Shown: piece after piece, positions 25,064 to 37,429 of the stretch
Position numbering within the stretch: the stretch's first letter is position 1
How the letters are laid out: the number at the start of each line of letters is the position of its first letter
Assembly (NCBI GenBank): GCA_027596075.1
Contig: JADGJC010000036.1
Coordinates: 147,313 to 211,312, forward strand
Length of the DNA stretch: 64,000 bases
Origin: Rhizophlyctis rosea
Taxonomy: Eukaryota; Chytridiomycota; Chytridiomycetes; Rhizophlyctidales; Rhizophlyctidaceae
Reading direction: 5' to 3'
Notes under the pieces: model-generated
What the model saw: the letters and a program-made list of their open reading frames with translations, nothing else
The model's database searches: none
What the model was told of the DNA's origin: nothing
Program-made: the position numbers and the translations under genes

Positions 25064-26707
25064 CTATGAAGAACCTTCGCTCCCAACGGTGTTCAAACAC
25101 GCATCCCGTTGCGGCGCCACCGGATGCTCACCTCTCCCCCTCGTCAAAGTCAAGTCCTCCTCGTTCCGCCGCTCCCTCATGTCCTCCCGTCCATCACTAC
25201 TGGTACCCGTTCGATTCCGGTCCCGACCAGAATGCACCTGCACGCTCTCCAGCTCCTTATCCAGCATCGGGTCCGCCACCAATTTCCCGAAGAACATGCT
25301 GTGCAGGATCTTGGTGATAACAAAGAGGAGAGTGAACCATGCGATTCCGCAGAATAGCCATAGGAACCCGCGAACGACGTTGGTGTGCGTGACTTTATAG
25401 TATTCGATGAATGCTAATGCCACCGCAACAGTCGGGAACACACTAGCCCACCACGGAAACGCCGCCTGCCTCGACACCACAAGACTCTTCACCGTCCTCG
25501 CAACGAGCACGACCTGCACAACCGAATTACAAAAGAAAAATCGCCCAACAACACCGAACGCGTCCGTTCCCTGTCCCTTCAGTGCATCATAATCGACTGT
25601 TAACTTACTCCACGCGACGGCCGCGACGGCGGAAGGCGCCATGATAAGGAAGAGGAGCGGACCGGTTTTGGATTCTGACATGGATTTGCGGGCGCGGCCG
25701 AGGTTTTGGTAGAGGGAGATGTAGAGGAGGAGGTAGTAGAATGAGCCTATTGCGAACATCCAGAGGGAGAGTTCGGGTTGGTTTGCGTCGGCGCCTAGGG
25801 AGGTGGAGAGGAACCAGCCTACGAGGGTGAAGAGGTAGGAGGGGTAGACGTTTCTGTAGCCTGGTGTTGCGGTAGTTGTCAAGTGTTTGGGCGATTAGTA
25901 TGATGAGTCACCTACTCAGCACCGGACTATCGGCAGAATTTGCCCAAGCATTCACACCAGAAAGCATTGCCAGTCGGCATGCTCCCTCTTCTCCCCTGCT
26001 CCCCTCCCCCCCCTCCTCCTCTCCACCCCTGCCCTCCTCCCTCCTCCCTCCTCCCGCCCTCCTCCCGCCCTCCTCCCCCCGTCCCATCCCCCCCCTCCCG
26101 CCACATACTCACCATATGAGGGCGATGCATCCGGGTCATGAGGATTGTCGGTCTGTGCCAAGCGGTCGCCGTAAACGTAATAAGACAACAAGATTTGCAA
26201 AATGGTCAAAATGAACCAAATAGGCGTCAACTTTGGTTGCCCAAAATAATGCGCCGGATAAGCGAGCGTCATCAAAAACAATCCAATAAGGATCAAATAG
26301 TAATCATTATGTCTTAGAGGATGCAACATCTCCCATTTGACCACTCTCGGGTATCGCCAGACTTTCAGGGAGTACGCGATCAGCGCTACGATTCCACCCG
26401 CTAGCGCGATGAACCAGAAGACGAGGTTCAACCATTGTGGGACGCCCGTCCAGGAGTTTGCTGCAAGTTGTTTGAAGAGGAGGGAGTGGGATGCGAGGGC
26501 CGGGAGGATTCCGAATTCACCGCATTGGAGGTGGGCTAGTTGGGATGTTGAGAGGGAGTTTATGTAAGAGTTTCGGCGGGAGGGGGAGACGGAGTAGGGG
26601 AGGATGGGGTCTTGGGATTGTTGTTGTTGGGGGTGGGTTTGTGAGGATGGCATGTGGTAGGGTTGACCGAAGGCGGTAAATAGAGAAACGTTATAATTAC
26701 TGTTCAA
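25064..26707 (-). CDS. SLAC1/TDT family anion channel or dicarboxylate transporter
   Basis: Two exons, 26113-26707 and 25064-25860, join in phase to 463 residues. The TDT (TehA/Mae1/SLAC1) fold of ten helices is evident. Diagnostic segments are LNLVFWFIALAGGIVALIAY, then KWEMLHPLRHNDYYL (the family motif in which HP-x-R-x-N lies at helix 3), and in exon 2 MAPSAVAAVAWSKLTVDYDA and FPWWASVFPTVAVALAFIEY, which align with plant SLAC1 and yeast-type malate permeases. The first 50 residues are a cytosolic Gln/Ser-rich tail; the last 60 are charged and variable. Such proteins move chloride, nitrate, malate or sulfite; substrate cannot be told here. An internal ATG at residue 19 is an alternative start. 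The intron is 252 bp and unusually G-rich on the coding strand. Confidence 0.88.
25980..26104 (-). repeat. Polypurine, G-run-rich tract in the SLAC1-like intron
   Basis: On the plus strand this is about 125 bp of almost pure pyrimidine, with many runs of three to eight C and imperfect CCTCCT units. The transcribed pre-mRNA of the minus-strand gene therefore carries a long series of G runs immediately after the 5' splice site. Multiple G-quadruplexes are possible in principle. It sits wholly inside the intron, between the donor at 26112 and the acceptor at 25861. Confidence 0.75.
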
Positions 26708-29700
26708 GAGGTCGGATGGCCTTCGGCACTAGCTGCACTATGGATGCTGACAGGAGGAAGGTATGAAATGGGGAATGTTCTCCAAAGAAGGGCGGAGCAA
26801 GGGAAGGCGGCACGAGTATATACCGTTCCCAACTAGTGCATTCCAGAGCTGTGATAGGAAAATACCATCAGATTATTACCTACTGGTGGTGATACGGCGC
26901 TGCGGTGCTGCGATGATGTCAGGGTCTCAGTTTGCATCAGCACAACGCGTCTGTTACACAAGACGGACCAAAATGACGATCATGTTGATCGATGATTCAT
27001 CCTGAGCCACGTGAAAGATACGATATTTCATTCATCGCCCATAAGATCAAAGACAAAATTCCGTATGCATTGAGCAAACCTGTGTTCGGAAACAAGGGGA
27101 TGGTACGAAAAGATCACAATGGATGGGCGCAAGAGATATATGGAGTCTGTTTGTCACAGTGCGCATCATCACCTACTTCTACTACTTCACTTGTTAGTTT
27201 AATATCATCGAAGAAAAGGAAACGTCAGCACCGGTTGAACGATCAACTGCTACTACCTGCTAGACCATCCAACGGATCCTCGCACATTTTCAATGACGTG
27301 TTTGCATAAATTACCCGCGTCTTCAAAGTTCTTCTTTACGGAAGGAGACCGAAGGGGCAAGAAGTACAATCAGTTGGTAGGTGTGCGAATGAACTTCACA
27401 ATTCAGAGAGTGGTCTTCGTCAGGAGAGCAGCCAAACCTAGTCGGATACTTGGGCTGCTGAAGCGGACACTTTGGGTCTTTCCTAGTCCTTTCAAAGTTG
27501 GTCGTGTGTATTTTTATGGGCCCATATGTGATTGAACCATAAATGGTGATTAGCTACATCGTTGAGTCGTATAGATTTCATATATGATGATGGAAGAGCA
27601 AGGCGTTCTTACCCGTCGCCTTGCGGTGAGCGTCAATGCCCATGCCCCGCTCTAACAAGCAGCCCCTAAACCGTTTCCATGCTTGGGTGCCAACCACATT
27701 GTGTTGACATACCCCAAATGTCGTGCCTGCGTCTTGTTTACTTCTCTTTGTAAGATCCTTGAAAACCTGTGGTGACATGAGAATGCTGGGTCGCCGGTGT
27801 ATATCCCGATCCTTGAACTGCATCATATCCGGGGTGTCACCAGGCGGTTGCGGCAGCACTTTGATTATGCTCCATCCGTTCGACTGCTGCTCAAGATGCC
27901 GCCAATTTCTTCGCAAGCAGAAATTGCTTCAATCGGCGTCAAAAAGTGTTGGTTTGATCTTGTCCCAATCAATAAACAGCAGTCAAGCATTCCGGAGTGA
28001 TTCCTGCCAATCCGTAAAGCTCCGGAGTCTTGGCCACCACTTCACAGGGCTAATTTTTTGAACATCTTTGCCGGAACGCTATAGGTCATTGAAGATGCAA
28101 AAATGAAGATCCAAAAGCTACCGGAATATGTCAAGCTTTCCGGCTCACTTTACGGTCGCTTTGACTACATACAGCTCCCGCGTTTCACCATTCCAAAGTG
28201 TTCAGTTGACCTTTCCTTCATAAATCCCACTAATCTTCTACGTGACAAAAATGACGGCCATAATCCAAGCGGCTCAAATCCTGTGCCTACGCCTTCTCTG
28301 CATAGACAGGTTTGTTTAAAGAACAATCCGTTCTCATCTTGATCACAGAGAGACGGCAAACGTTTGATATTGAAGGCACACAAGGACCTATGTACATGAC
28401 CAGTCAATGATTATTATCATCGCTAAAATGAATCAACAGCATGACCTAAGATGGAGTAGCAATACCTATTTTCCCCTCCCTCGCCCATCACCGATGACTA
28501 CCTGCTTTTTTGCAGTCCACGGAAAACCGGGAAAAAAACAACCGCGTGATCATCAAGCGCACGGCTCCAACTGCCCTTTGAGAGTTGGTGTATCTGCAAC
28601 AATGCTGTTACCCCATTATATAAATACCGCCGTCGACCAATCAGAAGACGCTCTTGCTTGATATATTCAATGCTTCCATGGTTCTTTATAAGCATGCGTT
28701 CAACGAGCTGAGCGCACTTGCGCATGAGTGCCCGCAGGCCATTCACGACATTCATCCAGCAATGAACAAAATTCTTAAACCAGGTAGTTCAGTCGTCAAG
28801 TGCTCTCGGCAAGACGTTTAAAACAAAAAGGAGAATAAATTGCCCTTTGAAACGAATGAACAATGCGTTCTTAATCGCTTGCCCCGCTTCTCTTTGCGAC
28901 CAGCATACCTGCTATGAAATGATAATGGACTCGGACGTATAAAACTCCGTGGCGAACGGTCTGAGGGAGGTAATATTAGATTGAACATAGTAGGTGCTAC
29001 ATCCTCCAAAGCCGCAGACAAGGTGCTGGATGCACCGGTGCCCCTTTCTGATTGCCGTGGACTACCGATCTTTTTCTGTCGACTACTACATTTGACTGTT
29101 GTAAAGAAGGAGGGATACTTCTTTGTATGCACGTACATGCAAGACGACCATTTCTCAATAAGCGGCCATTGAGACTCTAGCAATGGGGACATATACCAAA
29201 CTAGCAACTGGGAGAAAGAAATTGACGACACCTCAGCTTGTGCACACCTTCAGATACCCGTCGGAAGTGAGATATGTAAATTGTGGAGTGATGTACGCAG
29301 ATATGATTGCCAATAGATTGTGAGCAGAAGGAAGAAATGCTTTAAAATGAAGTAAGTGAGTTGGGGCTGGCGAGACTCAATTTGCTTCTATTGCCTTGTA
29401 GCATTGCCTTGCATATTTGTTGCATATTTATGATGGAGTCGAGCACACGCACAAAGGGTGAGATGCGCAAGATATCCCTCGATGGAACGAGCATTCTGGC
29501 ATTGCGAAGTGTCTGGATTTTCTTTTTTGTTGGTGGCATCAAATGTTGCACTTCTGGCACACTCGGGCCACCATGAGCCATGAAAGTCCAAATGAGGGGA
29601 AACATTATGATGGTGTGGCAATGGAGTATTTTAATGTTGAACCGGTGAGCGTGGACAATTCACATTCTGACTTTCTCAATATTGTACCCAAGACGATTGC

Positions 29701-29879
29701 ACTTTTGCGGTATTGTTCTTCTGCGATATGAGAACAAACACTCAAACGATCAAACGGGGTTCTAGCATACAGAAGAGTGCTTTGCGGAACGGGTCAGCAA
29801 TTCAAGAACCCAATGCATTCAAGGCACTGTGAAACCTTCGTCTTGCCGTCTCCACTGCAGCCCGCCCCATATGCTTTGA
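26708..29879. other. Gene-poor region
   Basis: Over 3 kb without a convincing gene. Many short frames occur on both strands (such as 27578-27916, 28818-29231, 29342-29621), yet none shows a domain or a credible spliced partner. A weak resemblance of 28650-28755 to the end of a chromo shadow domain was not accepted. The region may contain decayed copies of neighbouring genes, but this cannot be shown by eye. Confidence 0.45.
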
Positions 29880-30999
29880 TCAAGATGCCGGGCATTTGAA
29901 AGTTTCGAACAACCAATGTCCTCGCACAAGTTTATCACCAAGTCTATTCCTGCCATGTTTGCCATTTTCACTACTACCAGTGATAGATTCCAGATTGCGC
30001 CAATTCAGTTCATCATGATCTTTTTCACTTATGTACCTTCCGCCCGAACCGACATACTCCCAAGGTGTGTTAAATTTGAGATGCCTTTCATAGAATTGCA
30101 GGAGCTGTCAAAAGAAAGGAATAAAGAATTGCCATTGAGCATTAAAGAGAATGAAGCTCCCAAAGCAAAATGTTATGATCCATAGCCCACATCAAGCAAA
30201 ACGTCTCACCTTCAATGGGCATTTCTCATGTAGTGTATCTGCAGTATGCATGGTTCTCATCCCATCTCTCCACGTCAGGAAGACCACCAGAGGCTCTGTT
30301 GCATCCGTTGGACCCTCCACCGTGTCAATCTCAGCGACAAGTTCCTCCCAGCTGTCCGCATCAAGAATATCCTGGTCGAGGTTGCCTTCAGGTTCCCACA
30401 GAAGATCTAGAGTGTACATGTGAATCATACACAAACGATAATTGTGTGCTAATATTTTGTTCTGATATGGGAAATCCTACCAATTGAGCCGTCCATGTCT
30501 TCATCAGCCCCGTCCACATAATCATCAATGTCGCCGTTATCAGAGTCAATCAAGATGGAGTAACCGGGTGGTGCTGGTGAGAACAGACGCGAATCATTCA
30601 GATCCGAAAATGCAGCGTCAAACGATTGATTTCCACCACCCCAATTATGGAAACCGTCTCGGTTTTGAAAGTATCCAGAACCCACCATCAACTGACACTC
30701 CACCGTTTCGAGTCAACACACCTCCTCCGGCACGACTAGGCCCTCTCAGCCGTTCCATTTGCAACGAAAGAAATTCGACGTCCCTTTCTGCCGCGGCGCC
30801 ACTCTGACCACTTCCACCATACTAGACAGTAGCCCTTGCAGCTCACTCAGTTGCTCGCGGAGATTCGCAATTTGTTGTTCTCTCGCGGCAAGAGCATGTT
30901 GGGCTTGGTCCAAAGCAGCCTTCGCCTCCCGGAGTTCTGTGTCTCGAGCCTTCAGCTTCTCCCTGTCTCCTCCTCATGATAGCGCTGGTCGTCTGTCAT
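29880..30999 (-). pseudogene. Chromo shadow domain gene, copy A (N-terminal frame broken)
   Basis: The C-terminal part is a clear HP1/Swi6-type chromo shadow domain split over exons 30210-30406 and 29880-30104: SWEELVAEIDTVEG, VVFLTWRDGMRTMHTADTL, HEKCPLKLLQFYERHLKF. Swi6 family proteins carry the same W-E-x-LV, KCP-x-K and FYE-x-HL features. A tail of about 55 residues follows, ending in TGA at 29880-29882. Upstream is an acidic exon (to 30474) and a predicted coiled coil (REKLKARDTELREAK) matching copy B. The start region differs from copy B by loss of about 25 nt near 30967, which puts the ATG at 30999 out of frame with the coiled coil and brings a stop codon after about 15 codons. Either the copy is decaying, or it uses a later start and is still functional as a shadow-domain-only protein. 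No chromodomain is present. Confidence 0.65.
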
Positions 31000-31434
31000 A
31001 TTGTCTCCAGCTGGGGTGAAGGGTAGCACGGCGTAATGATCGGGACTGCAAACAGCTGGATGGTGGGAACAGAAACGGAGTGGACAGGGATGGGATTGGG
31101 ATGGGATGGTGGATCTTCGGGGAGGCGCAGATGTTTGCTTACGCGTTGATTACATTAGCCCAAAGTCGCCAGGGTTCACTCCAACACGCAACTATGACCA
31201 CACAGTTGAACAGTCCGCATCAGAGTGTTTTGGACCCTCGGTTTTGCCGAGTTGAAATGTCAGGATTGCCTCGAAATACACCATGTGATGTTGCAATCTT
31301 ATGAGTGAACGATTCATTCCATCATTCAAACATGTTAAAGCGCGAAATTTGAATGGAGTGGAAATCTTCCACCATCTTTTGCCCCACTTTGAACTGATAT
31401 ATCGTTTCCAAGCATGCCAATTCGGAAGTTACAA

Positions 31435-32263
31435 TCAATGCAGCCTCTCAATTTGTCTCAACTTCATTTGTCTCTCGTAGAATTCCAGGAGCTGTCAAAA
31501 GTGAAGAGGACGATAGTGCTTAGTCAAAGTTCAAGGGAAATTATGGCGAATGGGTAGTACCAAATAGAACGCCATTTTCAAAACAAAGTGCACCGCCTTA
31601 CCTTGAATGGACACTTCGTATGTATTATATGCGCACTATGCAAACTCCTTTCTCCGTTCGTCCACGCCACAAAGACGACGAACCCGCCAGCCGCCCAATC
31701 GCTGGACTCGACCATTTCAATCCCCGCCACAAGGTCGTCCCACCTGTCCGCCGCCAGAATCTTCGAGTCCAGTATGCTCTCCGCTTCGTAAAGTAGAAAT
31801 CCTGGCAGTATGGTTGTAAGCTTTGGAAGGAAAGATGACGTGCCTCATACGCAAAACCATCTAGATCAGGTATATCTGCTTTGACGTAGGCCGCATTTTC
31901 GGCATTCGGTGCACTGGAAGGTTTGGGTGAGCTTGGCGGAAGGACTATGGGACCAAGCAGTCAAGATAAGTACGTAGCTCGAAGGACACGCTGAATCGGT
32001 TCACAACGAAACCCCTCCCACTTACCTTCATTTGAGCTGACAATGGACACGCTCAGGACATCGTCCTCCATTTTGAAACATGCCACCTCCTTAGCAAGAG
32101 CTTCAAGCCGGTGGTCCTGCTCCAACATTTTCTCTTGCGCGTCCGCTAAGACCGTTTTCAGCGCCTTCAACTCTGCGTCACGAGCTTCCAGTTTTTCTCT
32201 GTTGCCACGCACAAGGTCTATGATCATCTCCTCCTCGGTGCGACTAACATCGTCGGCCATGTT
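31435..32263 (-). CDS. Chromo shadow domain protein with N-terminal coiled coil, copy B
   Basis: Exons 32026-32263, about 31850-31944, 31602-about 31800 and 31435-31491. The protein starts MADDVSRTEEEMIIDLVRGN, runs through a coiled coil (REKLEARDAELKALK), a short Ser/Pro linker, and a chromo shadow domain: SKILAADRWDDLVAGIEMVE, FVVFVAWTNGERSLHSAHII, HTKCPFKLLEFYERQMKL, then a short end before TGA. It is a tandem paralogue of copy A, about 440 bp apart and on the same strand; intron positions around the KCP motif are identical. Chromo shadow domains dimerise and recruit PxVxL-containing partners in heterochromatin. There is no chromodomain, so it should not bind methylated H3K9 on its own. 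The donor of the third intron is weak and could be misplaced. Its start lies only 35 bp beyond the stop of the lyase gene upstream. Confidence 0.72.
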
Positions 32264-32298
32264 TGTTGGTGCGTGTTGGCTGAGTGGGTATGGCATGA

Positions 32299-34529
32299 TC
32301 ACAGCAGGCATTGCGAATACCACTCATTGGTGAACTTGCATGTGCCTTGCGCGCAAGTTGTGGGGCCGGTCCTGATGGAGCAAAGCAGTCAATGCTGGAA
32401 TGTTGACAAAGTCTTACTGAGTTTGCGAAACTTACCATCCGTTTCCACCGCATTGGCCGTAAAGTGTCTGCCCGCCGGAAGGACGAGCGGTTGTGGTCGT
32501 CGTGGTTGGCGCACGAGTGGTGGTGGTGATGCGGCTGGTGGTAGTTTGCGCCGGAGGTTGTGTAGTCCCTTCCCCAGAGGTCGACCCTCCGTCGACAACA
32601 ATACCAGTTCCCTCCAGTGCTACAGCGTCAACGATGTAATTGGAACTGAGGTAGTCCGCCATACTGTTGGAGCCAGCAACGCCCAGAGTGACGGTGTTGG
32701 ACCCAGTCTTGATGGTACCGGCAGGGATGGAGCAAGTGTACACCTCGCCATAACCCCTGTACCCACCCCTTGTCACACCGCGAGAATCGATCTTGACAGG
32801 GGTTGCGGGCGTGGGACACTTGTAGCTGTTCACGGTGATGGCAGGTCGACCCCCTTGGAAGGATAAAGTTGTTCCGACGCGGATTGTTGCAGCGCCGGAA
32901 GAGGAGATGGATTGAACGTTGAAGCGGATTGTTGCAGTGCCTCCAGTTTTCTCGAAAAGTGCCATGGGGAAGTCTTTGGGCGAGGATTGACCGACAGTGT
33001 ACGAGCCACCCCAAGAAGACATACGCTTGTCGGAGGGATGCATGCGGAGGAAAGTGAGGCCGTTCTTGAGCTCGAAGGGTTGCCCGTCGAATTCACCAAC
33101 TTGCCAAATGACGTTGCGCGAAGGTTCCGATGAAGCGATGTTGTGAGTTGTGGTGGATCCGGCGCTGACGGTGACGGAGCCGGTGTACACTACGAACTCG
33201 CCGCGGAGCATTTTGACGGTGTAGGTGCCTGATGTAACAATTCGAATGTGAGTAGATGGGGATGAGGAGAGTTGATTAGTGGGTCATGCTTACCGGGCTT
33301 CATTAAAGGGGACTTGTATGTCCCGCCAGAGGCCTTTGTCCAGTATTGCGCCTTGGTGTTGTACCAATAGACAACAGTTTCGAATTTCTATGATGTGTGG
33401 AATGTGTGAGTAAAAATCTGTCTGGATGGGATGAAGTCAAACATCCCAATGCTTACGGAAGGTACACCCGTAGCCGTGCCGGAAACTTGTCCGCGACCAC
33501 TGGCCGGGACGTACTCAGCAATAGACAGCTGGTCGAAGAACGAGGTGTCAAGGTTCGGGGATGCTTTACTGCCTCCGTTGAAGACGAGGGCGTAGGGACC
33601 GTGCAACCCATAGCGCCAAGGTTCGGTACGTAGATGGCCGGAGTTCATGTACCAATAAATCTCTTGCTGGTCGCCTTCCTGTGTATTCATGACAGTCAGC
33701 TCAAATGAGCAATTTTGACGAATGGTCTGAGATCACACATCACACCTGGTTGTTAATATCCCTCATGAACGGTCCACCCGCCGAACTTTCATAGGCAGTT
33801 CCAGGGATGACCATCCACAACCCGACACCGTTACCGGTAACACCATGGACTTGGTCGTCGATGAAACGTTCGGAGGAGTAGAACTTGGAGCGAGTCATGC
33901 CGTCTTTGGTGTAGACGTCACTGCCTTCAATGACGGTGCCGCCGGAGATCTCAGAAGGTTCCATGCCGTTGTATGTGTAGCCAGTTGGGATGGGACCTTT
34001 GTTGAGACGGAAGAGCATGCGGAGTTCGCCTGGGTCCACTTCGCCGGTGTTTTGGGTTGCCATGTAGATTATGTTGTCGCCCTGTGTGTATGCGAACTTG
34101 TTATTCGGAGCACATGCTTGTGACTGCCTCCTTAAGCTATACCTTTCGCGCCACATAGTAGTGGGTGACGGGCAAACCATTGCTCTTGATCGCAACTTTG
34201 ATATATTGCCCATCAACTGTTGTGGCCGAGACCGAGGATGAACCTAGCCCGGAGTTGATACCCGAGAGTTTTGCAGTAGATTGGTATTCAACGCCCTTGT
34301 ACTTGATGGACGTGATCATGCCATCCGAACTATTTTGATACGTCAGGTAGGCGCTCTTTTTTGTGGGGGGAGGGAGGTAGTGATATTGTAATGAACCCTA
34401 CCGGCGGACAACCCAGGTGAGATCAGCTCCAGTATCGATGGTGTAGCTTGCACTGCTGGTTGTTAAACCAAAGGCAGCGAAAGCGCCGGATATGGCGCCG
34501 AGGATGAGAGGAGTGGAGCGGAGAAGCAT
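32299..34529 (-). CDS. Secreted rhamnogalacturonan lyase (PL4) with C-terminal CBM1
   Basis: The gene has about seven exons. It begins with a signal peptide (MLLRSTPLILGAISGAFAAF) and enters a PL4 lyase: YTIDTGADLTWVVRR, IIYMATQNTGEVDPGELRML, EIYWYMNSGHLRTEPWRYGL, then the fibronectin-like and CBM-like C-terminal domains of the family, with VIWQVGEFDGQPFELKNG and SSNYIVDAVALEG. A Thr-rich linker with many TTTT stretches leads to a fungal cellulose-binding CBM1: [20 protein letters not shown] and NEWYSQCLL, with the codon for its Trp split across the last intron. PL4 enzymes cleave the rhamnogalacturonan I backbone of pectin by beta-elimination. CBM1 would hold the enzyme on cellulose. Expected to be secreted during growth on plant debris or pollen. 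The stop is at 32299-32301. Confidence 0.93.
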
Positions 34530-37429
34530 CTTGGGTGGTGCGGTGAGGTTGAGATGTTGAAGCACGAGACCGGGTCTGGGTAAAAGGTTCGGAGAAGTTG
34601 GGAGACTGTCTTCTATTTATATACATTCAGAAAATACCAGGAGGACCTAACACTGCGCACAGTCAAACTTGGAATTCCATTGGAAAGTTAGCCTTGTTAC
34701 GGATTGTGAAAGTAAGGGCCACAAGGGAAAGTCCTCCAACCTGCTCAAGGCCACGAGAGCATGATTGGATTCCTTCTCCTTGTGGCAGAGCTTCGCGGGA
34801 AGATGGAGGTGGTGGACATCTCTGAACGAATAGAACTTTAGACCCCATCAAGTGTCAATATCGAAAAGGGAAGCTACCTCCTTTAGTGAGTCGAGCCTTC
34901 CAACTCATGGTTTTCTGAATTTTGTCTTTTTGTCTTTTTTGTGCAAAGGAGGTGCTGCCTCTCCCTGCGGGGGCGGTCTCACCGCTATTGCTCATGTTGG
35001 AATGCATGTCTCCAGAAGGGAATGGATTCGTGATTCATTTTGGTATTCAGCAGAACCCTGAGACGCGCGCGCCGCCCCTGAAATGCATGCCCAAAAAGGC
35101 ACTGTTACTGGAAGACGATCGTTTTTGGGTGACGGAGTTCGTCAAATTTGGGAGAGGCAACTTTTTTTCGGTAGTAGAAGTCAGGGAAGGGCTTCACGAA
35201 CCATTTTTGTGGGGTTTCAGAGGTGTGTGCAACGAACTGGGGGTGGGGGTTGCAACAGATTTGGCCAGTCGCACCAAATTGAGTCACAATTGAGTATCCT
35301 GAAGTCCGCAAAGATCTTTGCGAGCTCGGTTGGGATCCGTGCATCTGCCACCTGTGCCATAGAGGTTACAATTGATTCCTGCGCAAAATCGCTACGATAT
35401 GGCAGCGTATTTCAGATGGCTGGTTTTGATATGCAAGGAGAATTCACTAGAAGTTGGAGCATCATGGCGGGAATTATTGCGGACGAACATGTCGTACTGA
35501 CGCTGATACGATGACATGCTCCCAAGATGAATGCACGGGACCGTAGGTTTGGCACTTGGGTGAATGAAATTGGACTGTTCACTTGTCATAGGTGGTGGAT
35601 ATGCCTTCCAGAAATTGTTCCACTACTTCCTGACTCCTTTGACATGGTTCACTTTTTCCTTCCACAATAACAATCACTCTTCGACGAAGCGCAGCATGAT
35701 ATGCACACGCCTTTGGCGGTCAAAATACGTCATGCTCCTTATGCCGCACAGGTGATGTGGAGAAACGGTTGATGGAGCCTCTTGAATATTTGTCTATCAT
35801 GCACCAACAGTCTGCGATGTGCAGACAGGCACAAAGTGATGGATGTGGCCAGCTGACAGCATGTCGGCCCTCACCGTCTCACAAGATGATGGCCCTTTGC
35901 ATACATGTCCTACGTCAGTTGATATGTGATGCAATTTCATCAGTACTAACTGCCAAAATCTTTTCCCCAACACGAATTGTCACAAATCCCCATGCTTCCC
36001 GTCAAGGAATGCCTTGGTCAGTTCTATGGTCTGGCTGTGGACTCTGTGGACCCTGAAACGCGTCCCCCATGATATCAACCTCAAAATTTTCCATTCCTGT
36101 TTTCGCGTCCAAGTATTTTGAATCAACCACATGTCGACTACAAAGCAGTGGTATGACCATCATCCCTAGGCTGGCATTTCCGCACGGATTGAACCTTTGA
36201 TTGGTCAAATCTGCCCTCTAATTTGAGGAATGAGGTCCCCCGTTTTTTTTTTTTGGTCTTTCATTGAGTTGAGCGGCTTGTATATTTGTCCCGAGCACTC
36301 GGTGGGGTGATGTGTTTGCAGGTATGTGTTCACTCCGGGACATGACTCAAAAAGAACAATTAGTACTAACAGCGATTTTCGACTGAGAAACGTTGGTATG
36401 TGTAACTGGTTTCTCGTGATCGTTTTTGGCAAACATATGGTTCCGCCTAAGATTCTTCAACACACTCAACACGAAAATGGGCGGGCCGTTCCTCTCGTTC
36501 TTTTAGGCAACAGCGAGCATGACACACATCCTCGCTATCATCATGCTGGCTCTCGTGCACCGACAGGTCAAATGGAGTCTCCCCTCTCATTGATCCGTTT
36601 TCACCACATCCGCAATTGGGACATCACTTTTTGGACATGTCACTGTCATGTTGAAGCGGCCTAGGTATCGGGCTGCGATTTCCGAATCACAAAGCCTTGT
36701 TGGATTTGGATCATTTACTGTGTTCCTAAACCGCCTGAATGGAGAGTTCCAAGGAAGCGACATGTAAGGAGCTCTGCGGCGCTTCTTTTTCTTCTTCATT
36801 TTCAAGGTTGCGGATTCCGCTGGGTATATAAGACGTTTAGCACATGTTGTCTTGAGCTTTTGCCGTGATGGTGGGGGGATGGCAGATGAGACAGATAGAG
36901 GGAACGATTGCTTGTGGGCAAGGGTGCAAAAAGAAGGCCGGGGAAGAGCGTTAACATTGGTGCCGATGTCAGAAACTGATTTTTCCGTCCAACTTTGATA
37001 CAATGCATAGGGACTGGCTCTTTCCCAACTCTTCAGGAAAATTTTCTCGGTTGTCAAATGTCATATCTCGCAGATGCGAAAAATAAACAATGCCTTCAAA
37101 AAATTTTGGATAGAGGAAGAGCCCCTGGCTGGGATATCTCTCTGTACAAAGCTATTTTACGTCTACTTGGCATCCTAGCGAAGTAGTAGTGCACCCATAT
37201 CATTTCCCCTCTCGTCCCCATTCTCATTTGCCTCAATCAACATGTTCGCAAGAAATCCCAATCTTGCAACCTGCACTCGTAACTTCTCACAATCAAGACC
37301 CTCCAATAGAATTGCCATGACCAACACCGAGTTCACTCATACCACTGTCTGCCAAAGCCACATGTTATGTCTTGCCCTCAAGCTTACGCAAGCACTGCTT
37401 ACAACCTTTAATAACAATTTTCCCTTTCT
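34530..37429. other. Intergenic region, no supported gene
   Basis: About 2.9 kb upstream of the lyase gene and downstream of the helicase-like gene. It holds only short, motif-free frames on both strands, one homopolymer T run near 36,243-36,253, and the lyase promoter. No gene is proposed. Confidence 0.45.

Noticed and set aside
25952..26139. Gly/Arg/Glu-rich extension of the first SLAC1-like exon
   Set aside because: A good donor at 26112 ends the exon before the polypurine tract, and exon 2 resumes the family alignment in phase.
28498..28755. Possible decayed third chromo shadow copy (RKCAQLVERML)
   Set aside because: Only a few residues match the KCP...FYER region and nothing upstream supports the rest of the domain.
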